Notes under the pieces: generated by a model
Seen by the model: only the letters and a program-made list of their open reading frames with translations
The model's database searches: none
Told to the model about the DNA's origin: nothing
Translations under genes and position numbers: made by a program
Part shown: positions 25,923 to 34,613 of the stretch, in pieces
How the letters are laid out: every line of letters begins with the position of its first letter
How positions within the stretch are numbered: position 1 is the stretch's first letter
DNA from: Ignavibacteria bacterium
GTDB taxonomy: Bacteria > Bacteroidota > Ignavibacteria > Kapaibacteriales > Kapaibacteriaceae
Assembly: GCA_016191145.1 (NCBI GenBank)
Contig: JACPPD010000005.1
Span: 1-64,000 of the forward strand
Direction: 5' to 3'
DNA: 64,000 nucleotides

Positions 25923-28478
25923 ATGCATACGGTCAAACGGACCATCAACGGCAAAGAACTCTCTATTGAGACAGGCCGTTTTGCGAAACTCGCCGACGGA
26001 GCCGTAATGGTTCGGTACGGCGATTCAATGGTGCTTGTCACCGCAGTGGCTGCGCAGGATGCACGGCCAGACATCGATTTCATGCCCCTTACATGCGACT
26101 ACAGAGAAAAGCAGGCGTCGTCGGGCAAAATCCCCGGTGGTTTCTTCCGGCGTGAGGGCAGGCCTACAACAAAGGAAATTCTTTCGTCGAGGCTTATCGA
26201 CAGACCTCTGCGTCCGATGTTCTCCAAATACTGGAGGTTCGAAACGCAAATCATTGCGAGTGTTTATTCGTATGATTTACAAAACGAGACCGACGTATTG
26301 GCGGCAATTGGTGCTTCGGCTGCATTGTCGATTAGCAACATTCCATTCAACGGTCCAATTTCGGAAGTCAGGGTTGGGCGCATCGACGGCGAGTTGATTA
26401 TCAATCCAACGCACGATCAGATCAAGGATTCCGATCTCGAAATCCTTGTGGCAGGCTCCGACTCTTCGATTGTTATGGTAGAGGGGGCGAGTAAGGAAAT
26501 CAGCGAAAATGATTTCATTACTGCCATGGATTTTGCTCATACCTGGATTCGCGAGCTTAACGGTTTGCAGCGAGAGCTGGCTCAGATTGTTAATCCTGTA
26601 AAACGCGAACCTGTTTCTGCAGAACCCCCTGCCGATATTGTTCAGGCTATTGATTCAGCAATCGCGGAAAAATTCCGAACACAAATTCGCATTGCATCAT
26701 CAAAGGATCAACGCAGTACGCTGAGAAGTGAGATAAAGCAGCTTGCCGCAGATGCAGTTGCCGCAGTTGTTGCAGCGAATGCCGAGACATATTCCGATAT
26801 AAAACCGGAAAAGATTATCAGCGCAGTTGTTAAGAGCATCGAAGCACGCGAAATGCGCGAAATGATTCTCGCCGACGGGAAACGTCTCGACGGCCGATCG
26901 ACAACTGATATAAGACCAATTCAATGCGATGTAGGAGTGCTGCCAAGACCCCATGGTTCGGCCCTGTTTACCAGGGGAGAAACACAATCTCTAACTACGG
27001 TAACACTTGGCACAAAACGCGACCAGCAGCTCATCGACGGTCTGATGCCAACGTATGAAATCCGATACATGCTTCACTATAATTTCCCGCCGTTCTCTAC
27101 CGGTGAAGCCGGGCGTTTCGGTTTTACAAGCCGGCGCGAAACGGGTCACGGAGATCTGGCCGAACGCGCTCTTGAACCATTCATTCCTTCGGAAGAAGAA
27201 TTCCCGTATACCATTCGCGTCGTATCCGACATTCTTGAATCAAACGGCTCTTCGTCCATGGCTACTGTTTGTGCAGGATCTCTTGCCTTATACCATGCAG
27301 GCGTACCCATGAAAAAGCCTGTAGCAGGAATTGCAATGGGTTTAATCATGGAAGGCGACCGTGTTGCTATATTAAGTGATATTCTCGGTGATGAGGATTT
27401 CCTTGGCGACATGGATTTCAAGGTAACAGGAACCGAACAAGGCATCACAGCCTGCCAGATGGACATAAAGATCGAAGGACTGTCAGTAAGCGTTATGCAG
27501 CGTGCCCTTGAGCAGGCCCGCGTGGGGAGACTGCACATTCTCTCCATTATGAACCAGACCATGGCTAAGCCGAACTCCGAACTCTCTGCCTTCGCACCCA
27601 AGCTCACCACTATTCAGATCCCCGTGGAAATGATAGGTGCAGTTATTGGTCCCGGCGGTGAAATGATCCGAAGCATCGTTAAGGAAACGGGTGCTGAAGT
27701 GGATATTGATGACGATGGAACCGTAACGATTGCAGCAATAGATCAGGCCAGCGGCGATGCAGCGATTGCGAGAATTCGCGAAATCACGCGTCCATTGGAA
27801 CTTGGCGCTGTCTACTCCGGCAAGGTGAAGGAAATTCGCGAAGGTCTCGGCGCGTTTGTAGAAATCCTGCCAAAGAAGCAGGCTCTGCTTCACATCTCGC
27901 AGCTCGAGCATCGTAGGGTTGCCAACGTTAGCGAAATTCTAAAAGTTGGCGATGTGATCGATGTTAAACTTATTGAGATTCAGCCAGACGGTAAAGTCCG
28001 CGTAAGCCGCAAAGCCCTGATACCTCCGCCAGAAGGTGTTGAGTACGTAGAGGAAAGTGTGCACGGACCACGGGCGGGCAGACCACAACATGGAGACCGA
28101 GGACCAAGGGGCCACAGGGACTCAGAACAGAGAGGCCGCAGGGACTCAGAGCAAAGAGGCCCCAGAGATTCAGAATCACGCGGCCCCAGGGATTCAGAGT
28201 CAAGAGGCAACAGGGATTCAGAGCATAAAGGCCACAGGGACTCAGAGCACAGAGGCCACAGGGACTCAGAGACGGGTGGTAACAAGGACTCAGAGGCAAA
28301 GGAACATGGAGAGACACCAGCGCAGAGCCACAGAGACAGAGGGCCACAGGAACAACGAGACAGGAAGCCAACTGGACAAAGCGAAGGGAGTGAAACACAG
28401 GTCAGGGGAGATAACGGTGGCAATGCAGAATCTGGTGGAAAAGCGAATTCCAACGACGAGGATTACTATCTAGGTTGA
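25923..28478 (+). CDS. pnp: Polynucleotide phosphorylase with long repeat tail
   Basis: 851 residues against about 700 in most bacteria. Order: RNase PH domain 1 (about 10-145), helical linker, RNase PH domain 2 (about 325-545; 'GQ/RGETQSLTTVTLGT', 'GDMDFKVTGTEQGITACQMD'), KH (about 555-620, with GPGG at 576), S1 (about 628-697; 'GKVKEIREGLGAFVEILP'). About 150 extra residues follow, including eight octapeptide repeats of the form G-x-R-D-S-E-x-R/K (residues 730-793), then a Gly/Gln/Glu/Arg-rich end. The core is a phosphorolytic 3'-5' exonuclease and degradosome component. The tail is probably disordered and may bind RNA or partners (inference). Last gene of the operon. Confidence 0.96.
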   Translation: MHTVKRTINGKELSIETGRFAKLADGAVMVRYGDSMVLVTAVAAQDARPDIDFMPLTCDYREKQASSGKIPGGFFRREGRPTTKEILSSRLIDRPLRPMFSKYWRFETQIIASVYSYDLQNETDVLAAIGASAALSISNIPFNGPISEVRVGRIDGELIINPTHDQIKDSDLEILVAGSDSSIVMVEGASKEISENDFITAMDFAHTWIRELNGLQRELAQIVNPVKREPVSAEPPADIVQAIDSAIAEKFRTQIRIASSKDQRSTLRSEIKQLAADAVAAVVAANAETYSDIKPEKIISAVVKSIEAREMREMILADGKRLDGRSTTDIRPIQCDVGVLPRPHGSALFTRGETQSLTTVTLGTKRDQQLIDGLMPTYEIRYMLHYNFPPFSTGEAGRFGFTSRRETGHGDLAERALEPFIPSEEEFPYTIRVVSDILESNGSSSMATVCAGSLALYHAGVPMKKPVAGIAMGLIMEGDRVAILSDILGDEDFLGDMDFKVTGTEQGITACQMDIKIEGLSVSVMQRALEQARVGRLHILSIMNQTMAKPNSELSAFAPKLTTIQIPVEMIGAVIGPGGEMIRSIVKETGAEVDIDDDGTVTIAAIDQASGDAAIARIREITRPLELGAVYSGKVKEIREGLGAFVEILPKKQALLHISQLEHRRVANVSEILKVGDVIDVKLIEIQPDGKVRVSRKALIPPPEGVEYVEESVHGPRAGRPQHGDRGPRGHRDSEQRGRRDSEQRGPRDSESRGPRDSESRGNRDSEHKGHRDSEHRGHRDSETGGNKDSEAKEHGETPAQSHRDRGPQEQRDRKPTGQSEGSETQVRGDNGGNAESGGKANSNDEDYYLG
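28110..28301 (+). repeat. 24-bp tandem repeat x8 within pnp
   Basis: Eight consecutive in-frame 24-bp units, each encoding G-x-(R/K)-D-S-E-x-x, with variable positions H/R/P/N and Q/S/H/T/A and consistent core GACTCAGA. Units are imperfect at DNA level (for example GGCCACAGGGACTCAGAACA, GGCCCCAGAGATTCAGAATC), so the array is not brand new but is still recognisable as a repeat. Confidence 0.85.
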
Positions 28479-28489
28479 GGTTTGTTGCC

Positions 28490-30643
28490 ATGTTAGAATC
28501 CCTTACTCATCTATTTGAACATCCGATGATGAACGTGTTGTTAGTAGGTCTTCTCATCGTGGTGATATCTACTACTCACGCACAACCTCAGCACTATCCC
28601 GAAACAAGGCGCGTGGATGTTACCGATACACTGCATGGCATTGCCGTGAAGGATCCGTATCGATGGCTCGAAATTGATACGGCGAGTGAAGTCGAAGAAT
28701 GGGTTGGCAGACAGCAGAGTGTTACAGAAGCATACCTGTCTACAATACCATATCGCAGTGCGCTGAAGGATCGCATTCGGCAGGTAACAACGTTTAATAC
28801 CATGTCGAACCCGTGGCATAGAGCCGGTCTGACTTTTTTCTACTCAAGCGATGGTGTCCGAAACCATGCTGTGCTGTATGTAAAAAAAGATACAATGCTT
28901 CCCAAAGTGCTGATCGACCCGAATACATTTTCTGACGATGGCACTATCGCCCTGGCATTTGCTCAGGAGAGCCTCGATGGGAAATATCTCGCGTTTGGAA
29001 AATCACAGGCAGGATCGGATTGGCACGACATATACGTCTTGGAAATCGCTACGGGGAAAATTCTCACCGACACGCTCCGGTGGGTGAAAAACAGCGGTGT
29101 TAGCTGGCAGGCCGATGGATTTTATTATAGCCGATACGAGTCTGCAGACAATGGGAAGTCGTTGTCTGCTAAGAACACTGGTCAATTTGTTTGCTACCAT
29201 AAGGTTGGAACCAAGCAGAACGCAGACAAAGTTGTCTATCGCGATTTAAATCATCCTGAACGTTACGTTGGCATCTACATTCCCGAAAAGTCGCCACTGT
29301 TGGTGATGCATCAGGGCGATGGTTCATCGAAGGGCAACAAGATTTTTGTTCGCCCAATCAACGATACTGCAGCTCCCTGGAAATTGATCTTCTCAAATGA
29401 AGATGCTTCATTCTATCCTTCGGTTTGGCACGATTCCGGTTTTATCGGGACAACAACACTCGATGCACCCAATGAACGCGTTGTGAGGATAGCCGATCCA
29501 TTTGGCGATGCGACAATTACGACAATCATTCCAGAAGGCAAGGAGCCAATATCCTCGTTGTCGTGGGGCGGCGGCAAGCTGTTTATAAGCAGAATCGTCG
29601 ACGTTCACGATCGTATCGATGTTTACGATCCCAAAGGCAACCATATCGGCGAAGTCAAATTGCCGGGGAATGGGAACGCAGGCGGATTTAATGGCTACGT
29701 AAACGATACTATATTGTACTACAGTTACTCTTCGTTTACGTATCCGACAACGATATTTCAGTACAATGTGCATACTGGTGAAAGCAAGGCATGGTACAAG
29801 GTGCGAGCCCCTTTCAATCCAGATGAATTTGTAGAGCGGCAGGTATTCGTTACAAGCAAGGATGGCACGCGCATACCAATGTTCCTTCTGCACAAGAAGG
29901 ATATCGTGTTCAACGGTACAGCTCCAACCATGATGTTTGGATACGGCGGTTTTGGCATCACCTATGGACCTGGTTTCAATGCCGGATACATTCCATGGCT
30001 TGAGCAAGGTGGAGTAATTGCAATCCCAAATTTGAGGGGAGGGGGCGAATACGGAGAGAAATGGCATGATGCAGGGCGCAAGGAAAACAAACAGAATGTT
30101 TTTGACGATGCCATCGCATGTGCAGAATGGCTCGTCAGCGAAGGCATTACATCCAAAGGTCGTTTAGCCGTTAATGGCAGATCGAATGGAGGGCTTCTTG
30201 TTGGCGCACTCATCACGCAGCGGCCTGACTTGTTCAGAGTTGCTGTGCCAGAAGTTGGCGTAATGGATATGCTTCGTTATCACTTGTTTACTATTGGCCA
30301 CGGTTGGGTAAGCGATTACGGCAGCGTTGATGTTGAACGTGAATTCAATGCATTGTATGCTTATTCTCCGCTGCACAATGTTCGATCGGGAGTTGAATAT
30401 CCGTCGACAATGGTGATGACGTCTGACCATGACGACAGAGTTGTACCTGCACACAGCTTCAAGTTTGCTGCAGAGCTGCAGCATAGATATGCAGGCAACC
30501 GTCCCATGCTGCTTCGTGTTGAGACAAAATCGGGTCACGGAGCTGTAAACAGGGAGAAGAGCCGTGCAAACCTCACGGACAAGTATGCATTTATGTGGCA
30601 CGAAATGGGATTTACTCCGCATTTCGAAGAAGAAAAAAATTAG
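28490..30643 (+). CDS. Prolyl oligopeptidase, peptidase family S9A, exported
   Basis: Starts at ATG 28490, with GAGG (28477-28480) 9 nt upstream; an in-frame TTG at 28475 overlaps the pnp stop, and ATGs at 28526/28529 would give a shorter signal peptide. The signal sequence ends 'LLIVVISTTHAQ'. The N-terminal propeller begins with the S9A hallmark 'DTLHGIAVKDPYRWLE'; the C-terminal alpha/beta-hydrolase has S565 ('NGRSNGGLL'), D649 ('DHDDRVVP') and H683 ('KSGHGAV'). Cleaves after proline in short peptides; the signal peptide places it in the periplasm. About 717 residues, typical. Confidence 0.93.
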   Translation: MLESLTHLFEHPMMNVLLVGLLIVVISTTHAQPQHYPETRRVDVTDTLHGIAVKDPYRWLEIDTASEVEEWVGRQQSVTEAYLSTIPYRSALKDRIRQVTTFNTMSNPWHRAGLTFFYSSDGVRNHAVLYVKKDTMLPKVLIDPNTFSDDGTIALAFAQESLDGKYLAFGKSQAGSDWHDIYVLEIATGKILTDTLRWVKNSGVSWQADGFYYSRYESADNGKSLSAKNTGQFVCYHKVGTKQNADKVVYRDLNHPERYVGIYIPEKSPLLVMHQGDGSSKGNKIFVRPINDTAAPWKLIFSNEDASFYPSVWHDSGFIGTTTLDAPNERVVRIADPFGDATITTIIPEGKEPISSLSWGGGKLFISRIVDVHDRIDVYDPKGNHIGEVKLPGNGNAGGFNGYVNDTILYYSYSSFTYPTTIFQYNVHTGESKAWYKVRAPFNPDEFVERQVFVTSKDGTRIPMFLLHKKDIVFNGTAPTMMFGYGGFGITYGPGFNAGYIPWLEQGGVIAIPNLRGGGEYGEKWHDAGRKENKQNVFDDAIACAEWLVSEGITSKGRLAVNGRSNGGLLVGALITQRPDLFRVAVPEVGVMDMLRYHLFTIGHGWVSDYGSVDVEREFNALYAYSPLHNVRSGVEYPSTMVMTSDHDDRVVPAHSFKFAAELQHRYAGNRPMLLRVETKSGHGAVNREKSRANLTDKYAFMWHEMGFTPHFEEEKN

Positions 30644-30674
30644 ACGCCGATAGAGAGCAACATTTGACCGTCAC

Positions 30675-31994
30675 TTACGAGCCGTGCAATTCTTCGTCGC
30701 TTTTAGAAGGCCGCAACGTTATCCTCACGCGTTCTACTCTTCTTGACGTACTTTCAAGAACGTGAATATTATAATTATCGATACTAACTGTTTCACCCAC
30801 AGAAGCTACGCGTCCGGTTTTCGCGTTTATCAAGCCCCCTAACGTATCATAATTCTCACTTTCGGGAAGAGCCGTTGGCAGGGCATCGTTGGCATCGTGA
30901 ATATTAATACTTGCGTCGAACTCCCATGTATCAACAGATGGCGACTTGAAAAGGGGCTTCTCATCGTCGTATTCATCCTGAATAGTTCCAACGAGTTCTT
31001 CGATAATATCTTCCAGAGTAAGCAAGCCTGCCGTTCCGCCAAACTCATCGAGAACAATTGCGATGTGCTGTTTACGCTGCTGCATGTCGCGTAAAAGCTT
31101 CTTCAGCATTACATCTTCCTGCACGAAATATGCCGGATGCAGGATATCGTGAATAATGATAAGATTCTTGTGATGTACCAGCGTCAGCAAATCCTTTGCG
31201 TAAACAATGCCGACTATATTGTCGATGGAATTCTTATAGGCAGGCAGTCTCGAATACCCCTGATCCATTACGTAATCCAGCATCTTATCTACTGGCATTG
31301 ATATTTCGAGAGCAACAATCTGCTGTCGGGGCACCATCACCTGTGCAGCCGTTGTTTCAGTAAACTCAAAGACATTCTCAATAAGCTCTCTCTCGCTAAC
31401 TTCAAGGGCGCCCTTTTCACCGCTCTCGGCAATCAGATAGCGCAGTTCCTCGGGCGAGTGAACATCGTGTTCGCGAATATGTTCGATGCTAAAAATCTTT
31501 AGCACAAGGATGGACATCCAGTTGAGAGAAATTATAACCGGACGGAAGATGATGAAGAACAGCCGCATCGGCGCGGCTACGGCGAGTGCAACCATCTCTG
31601 ATCTTCTGATTGCAAGGGTTTTGGGAGCCATCTCACCGATGACTATATGAAGCACAGTGATAAGGGAAAAGGCGATGACTACGCTGATTGCATGAAGCGA
31701 TTCGAAATGCAGGGATAATCCAAAGAATGCGGCAATATCTAAGATCATCTTCCCAACTACAGGTTCACCAATCCAGCCAAGCCCCAGTGAAGCCAGCGTA
31801 ATGCCCAACTGCGAGGCGCTTAGGTAGGCATCGAGATGGCTAAGAATATGCTTCGCCATTCCGGCAAGAACATTACCCTCTCGAGCTCTAAGTTCAATTT
31901 GGGACGAACGCACCTTTACAATTGCGAACTCTGCGGCAACAAAAAAGCCGTTGAGAAACACAAAGAACATTGTTAGTGCGATGTTGCCTATCAT
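30675..31994 (-). CDS. CNNM/CorC-type membrane protein (DUF21-CBS-CorC_HlyC)
   Basis: 439 residues: a DUF21/CNNM transmembrane domain (about 1-190; 'FFVFLNGFFVAAEFAIVKVR', 'IGEMAPKTLAIRRSE'), a CBS pair (about 215-335; 'AAQVMVPRQQIVALE', 'VLDEFGGTAGLLTLEDIIEE') and a C-terminal CorC_HlyC domain ('LGGLINAKTGRVASVGETV'). Family members export or sense Mg2+/Co2+; 'hemolysin' names in this family are historical. Convergent with the prolyl oligopeptidase gene and upstream of nothing obviously related. Confidence 0.9.
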   Translation of the reverse strand: MIGNIALTMFFVFLNGFFVAAEFAIVKVRSSQIELRAREGNVLAGMAKHILSHLDAYLSASQLGITLASLGLGWIGEPVVGKMILDIAAFFGLSLHFESLHAISVVIAFSLITVLHIVIGEMAPKTLAIRRSEMVALAVAAPMRLFFIIFRPVIISLNWMSILVLKIFSIEHIREHDVHSPEELRYLIAESGEKGALEVSERELIENVFEFTETTAAQVMVPRQQIVALEISMPVDKMLDYVMDQGYSRLPAYKNSIDNIVGIVYAKDLLTLVHHKNLIIIHDILHPAYFVQEDVMLKKLLRDMQQRKQHIAIVLDEFGGTAGLLTLEDIIEELVGTIQDEYDDEKPLFKSPSVDTWEFDASINIHDANDALPTALPESENYDTLGGLINAKTGRVASVGETVSIDNYNIHVLESTSRRVERVRITLRPSKSDEELHGS

Positions 31995-32060
31995 GACGTT
32001 AAAATAGCTACAAGAGCAGGGCGGCTAATTACCAGCCCCCTAACAGCCGCCTTACGACTA

Positions 32061-32756
32061 TTACATCAACAGAAAATTTGCACTTCGCGAAGTTATATTC
32101 CGATCCAGGTGATACGAAAAATATGCTTGCAGGAAGCCTTCCAATTCGAGGATAACCGATGAATCGATAGTCGAAGGCTCATCATCACCCACGATGTCCC
32201 CTGAGCCGATCGCGGAATTTGGATGGGTGAGTGCAAGGTGAAGAGTGTTGAGCGCCATATCGGACAGATTAAGGTTTACGCCTTCGGGAAGTTCTCCGTC
32301 TGCAATTCCGAAGCCCATAATGTTGGCGAGGGCGAGCCGCATTGCGAGGCTTGTTCTATAGCAATCCGACTCCGGGCAGGCATCAATAAATTCAAGGGAG
32401 TTCCTGAGCAGTTCAAACACGTGCGGGTTAGCCTCTTCATCTCTTTGTGTTCTCATCACAAATTCACACATGGAGAGCCCCGTGCCGATATGCAGATAAG
32501 AGTTGAGCAGGAAATGCCGCGTGGATGCAATTTCCGCCGACGAAACCGTATGCAGATCACGATTTTTTTTATGGTAGATAGTAACATGTGAATGTGAAAG
32601 GGGCTCTAGAGCGCTAGCTAGTGCAGAGCGTTGAGTGCGCACACCCTTTGCAACAACAGACACCTTTCCAATGTCTCGTGCATACAGCACAACGATTCTC
32701 GAAGAATCGCCAAAGCGTCGGGAGTGCAGAACAATAGCTTCCGTTGTAAGGATCAC
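32061..32756 (-). CDS. recO: DNA repair protein RecO
   Basis: 231 residues. N-terminal OB fold 'TEAIVLHSRRFGDSSRIVVLYARDIGKV...AKGVR', then 'LEPLSHSHVTIYHKKNRDL', followed by the helical domain with 'RTSLAMRLALANIMGF' and a C-terminal 'FLQAYFSYHLDRNITSRSANFL', which matches the RecO family end. The paired CxxC zinc ligands of some RecO proteins are absent. Loads RecA onto SSB-coated DNA together with RecR; recF lies at the other end of this window. Confidence 0.88.
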   Translation of the reverse strand: MILTTEAIVLHSRRFGDSSRIVVLYARDIGKVSVVAKGVRTQRSALASALEPLSHSHVTIYHKKNRDLHTVSSAEIASTRHFLLNSYLHIGTGLSMCEFVMRTQRDEEANPHVFELLRNSLEFIDACPESDCYRTSLAMRLALANIMGFGIADGELPEGVNLNLSDMALNTLHLALTHPNSAIGSGDIVGDDEPSTIDSSVILELEGFLQAYFSYHLDRNITSRSANFLLM

Positions 32757-32777
32757 GATGCAATTTCGTCAATTCAT

Positions 32778-32785
32778 TATCTTTG
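32778..32785 (+). promoter_or_regulatory. Bacteroidota-type -7 box for tRNA-Asn
   Basis: TATCTTTG is a perfect match to the Bacteroidota -7 consensus TAnnTTTG and ends 9 nt before the tRNA 5' end, the expected spacing for a start just ahead of the tRNA. No convincing TTG -33 element is seen at the usual distance. Confidence 0.6.
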
Positions 32786-32794
32786 TGGTTCACT

Positions 32795-32868
32795 TCCGCA
32801 GTAGCTCAGCTGGTTAGAGCATCTGACTGTTAATCAGAGGGTCCGGGGTTCAAGTCCCTGCTGCGGAG
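32795..32868 (+). tRNA. tRNA-Asn (anticodon GTT)
   Basis: Complete cloverleaf: acceptor TCCGCAG/CTGCGGA, D-stem GCTC/GAGC, anticodon stem TCTGA/TCAGA with loop CTGTTAA (anticodon GTT at 32829-32831), T-arm CGGGG-TTCAAGT-CCCTG (one G-T pair) and discriminator G. CCA is not encoded. 74 nt. Confidence 0.97.
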
Positions 32869-32940
32869 CGAGTAGCAAGGCCAAAAAGCCAATGGATGAA
32901 AGGGGAAAACGGGGGCAAGCAGACAGAAGCCTGACACAAA

Positions 32941-32970
32941 GTTGGAGTGCAAGAGTGCTCCAACCTTTTT
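32941..32970 (+). terminator. Rho-independent terminator after tRNA-Asn
   Basis: GTTGGAGTGC pairs with GTGCTCCAAC (10 bp including two wobbles) over the tetraloop AAGA, followed by C and five T (32966-32970). About 70 nt after the tRNA, so the primary transcript is a tRNA precursor with a trailer. Confidence 0.8.
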
Positions 32971-32994
32971 CGTTAATAGGTAACAGAGATTTTA

Positions 32995-33021
32995 TTTGGA
33001 TTATTGGGGGGGGTAAGTTAC
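32995..33021 (+). promoter_or_regulatory. Candidate promoter with G8 homopolymer spacer
   Basis: TTTG (32995-32998), 15 nt ending in eight G (33006-33013), then TAAGTTAC (33014-33021). Same layout as 3225-3257, sharing TTTGGA and G-tract-TAAGTTA but with a spacer 6 nt shorter. It is 46 nt upstream of the T9SS cargo gene at 33068. As a promoter it would be expected to be weak or off with this spacing; this is inference. Confidence 0.4.
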
Positions 33022-33067
33022 AAGAGCAATGTAGAGGATGCGCATTTTATTTTTCACTTAATTAATT

Positions 33068-33811
33068 ATGAGGTTTTGTGTGAAATACTACTTCGTTGCT
33101 CTCGCATTTGCTGCATTTGCAGCTGTATCAGCCCACGCAATAGCACCTACAATGATTACTTTTTCCTGCGTAGAAGGTAAAGCACCCGGATGGATTGTTT
33201 ATGAAGATAGGAACGGCGATGGAAACATGGATTGGCAGACCGTTCGGGGTTGCAATAATGTGATTCTTTCAGGTCCTTTTCCACCACCGGTTAGTCCGCC
33301 TCCTCTTCCGCGTGAAATCATAGCATCAGAACCTCCAACATCTTTTGATTTTTCATCAAGCTCATGTGGTTCAAACATGTATTCATGGGAGGTTGTAGAG
33401 AAAAACGGCAGTGGTGATCCAACGGCAAATATCAACCAAGACTGTTACGAAAACGTAGTGATCTCCTATCCTGCAATAATCGATCGACCTCAAGGTTCAA
33501 ACCGTGGCGATGCGAATCCAAAGCTTGCACCGAGAAACTTAGAGATTGACATCAACATTTTCCCCAACCCAACAAGCAGTGTGGTTAACCTTTCCGGCGT
33601 AGTTGGGAAAGTGAACATTGAAGAAGAGTATACTGTGGTTGTTGTCGATCCAATGGGTCGGACAAGATATCTCGCTCGAGTGTTTGGCAGTCAGCTCCTC
33701 AAGGATTACACGATTGATACATCGCTACTCACAACTGGGGGTTACTCGATTGCAATTCACAATACACAAGGAGAGGTTATCGCACAAGCACCACTTTCGA
33801 TAATTAAATAG
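33068..33811 (+). CDS. Small T9SS-sorted secreted protein
   Basis: 247 residues: signal peptide (MRFCVKYYFVALAFAAFAAVSAHA), a cysteine-containing N-terminal region of about 140 residues with a proline-rich loop ('GPFPPPVSPPPLPRE') and two similar blocks each ending 'C.NVILS/C.ENVVIS' (suggesting an internal duplication), and a T9SS sorting domain ('EIDINIFPNPTSSVVNLSG' ... 'GGYSIAIHNTQGEV'). No catalytic domain recognised. Stands alone behind the G8 tract. Confidence 0.75.
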   Translation: MRFCVKYYFVALAFAAFAAVSAHAIAPTMITFSCVEGKAPGWIVYEDRNGDGNMDWQTVRGCNNVILSGPFPPPVSPPPLPREIIASEPPTSFDFSSSSCGSNMYSWEVVEKNGSGDPTANINQDCYENVVISYPAIIDRPQGSNRGDANPKLAPRNLEIDINIFPNPTSSVVNLSGVVGKVNIEEEYTVVVVDPMGRTRYLARVFGSQLLKDYTIDTSLLTTGGYSIAIHNTQGEVIAQAPLSIIK

Positions 33812-34050
33812 AAGTGTGTCATTGGGTTCAGGAAAATCAGATTCATGTGAAGCTTGATGATCCTCTTGTGAACCTTTAACAGAACTGCGAGCCAAATAGG
33901 GGGACAACATAACTAAGCCGTGAGGCGAAAGCATTATGGCTTTGGATGTTTTTAACTACTAATTATGCGACAATACCATTGGGATCATATTCGGGCTGTA
34001 AAGTGAGTCATCACTATCGTTACTATTAACATTCGAGTTGTGGTTATTGT

Positions 34051-34350
34051 TTATTGATGCAAGATCAGCAACCTATTACGGAGTTGGACTGAGATATTTC
34101 CAGATGTTGTGTATGATCCATTCTGTGGATGTGTAAGGTACACTGTGTATCTCATGATTCCATTGTCGTAAACGATACCATCAGGTACGTTAACAATGTA
34201 ATTGCACCAATCGAGTTACTCCAGGTTTTTTTACGGTTTGTAATTAAGGGCAAGCATCATCGCGAACGCTCCTTCGGGTGATATACGTGTGTTGGTTTGT
34301 CTGTTACGTCGGTGAATGGGCACGTCGTCTCCACCCAAGCAAGTACATCT
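34051..34350 (-). pseudogene. Relic of a coding sequence, family unknown
   Basis: Reading the minus strand gives protein-like fragments interrupted by stops and at least one frameshift: 'VETTCPFTDVTDKPT' in one frame, then 'TRISPEGAFAMMLALNY' followed by two stops (TAA at 34234-34236 approximately, and 34216-34218), then a 54-codon open stretch 34215-34054 containing 'DWCNYIVNVPDGIVYDNGIM' and 'YTVYLTHPQNGSYTTSGNIS', ending at TAA 34051-34053. The amino-acid composition looks like a real beta-rich exported protein. I do not recognise the family. Confidence 0.35.
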
Positions 34351-34424
34351 TTCATTCAACTAAATGATGAAATAGTTTCACGCCAAAACATACGGGTCGG
34401 GGTGGAGGAGAGGGGCTAAAATTT

Positions 34425-34613
34425 TGCAACTCACCCCCAATACCCTCTCCTTGCGGAGAGGGGGCAACGCACACTAAAATCCCGATCCCTGCAACTCACC
34501 CCCAACCTGCGCTCCTTGTGGAGAGAGGGCATCGCGCATCGCATTTCACCATATAAAACTCAATTCCTGCAACTCACCCCCAACCTCCTCTTTTTGCGGA
34601 GAGGGGGCATCGC
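34425..34613. repeat. Three diverged copies of a hairpin-bearing intergenic repeat
   Basis: Copies at 34425-34470, 34490-34535 and 34568-34613. Each begins TGCAACTCACCCCCAA, then a CTCTCC/GGAGAG-type hairpin with loop TTGC or similar, then GGGGGCA(A/T)CGC. Unrelated 20-32-nt spacers separate them. Spacing and identity are too irregular for CRISPR. An inverted partial copy (GGGGTGGAGGAGAGGGGC) sits just upstream at about 34399-34416. Confidence 0.8.

Noticed and set aside
28057-28473. Long open frames overlapping the pnp tail on both strands (for example 28057-28473 plus, 27970-28398 and 27980-28453 minus)
   Set aside because: They arise because a 24-bp (multiple of three) repeat keeps all frames open; the products are low-complexity and pnp is the supported frame.
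29408-30067. 219-codon antisense frame in the prolyl oligopeptidase gene
   Set aside because: Entirely inside a clear S9A gene with all catalytic residues on the other strand.
31995-32060. Hairpin GGCGGCT/AGCCGCC between recO and the CorC-like gene
   Set aside because: Seven-bp arms separated by an 18-nt loop with no T-tract on either side; too weak to call a terminator.
32881-32940. A second tRNA or small RNA between tRNA-Asn and its terminator
   Set aside because: No cloverleaf or stable fold other than the terminator is visible.
34425-34613. CRISPR array
   Set aside because: Only three copies with internal differences, a long dyad and irregular spacers; no cas genes in the window.
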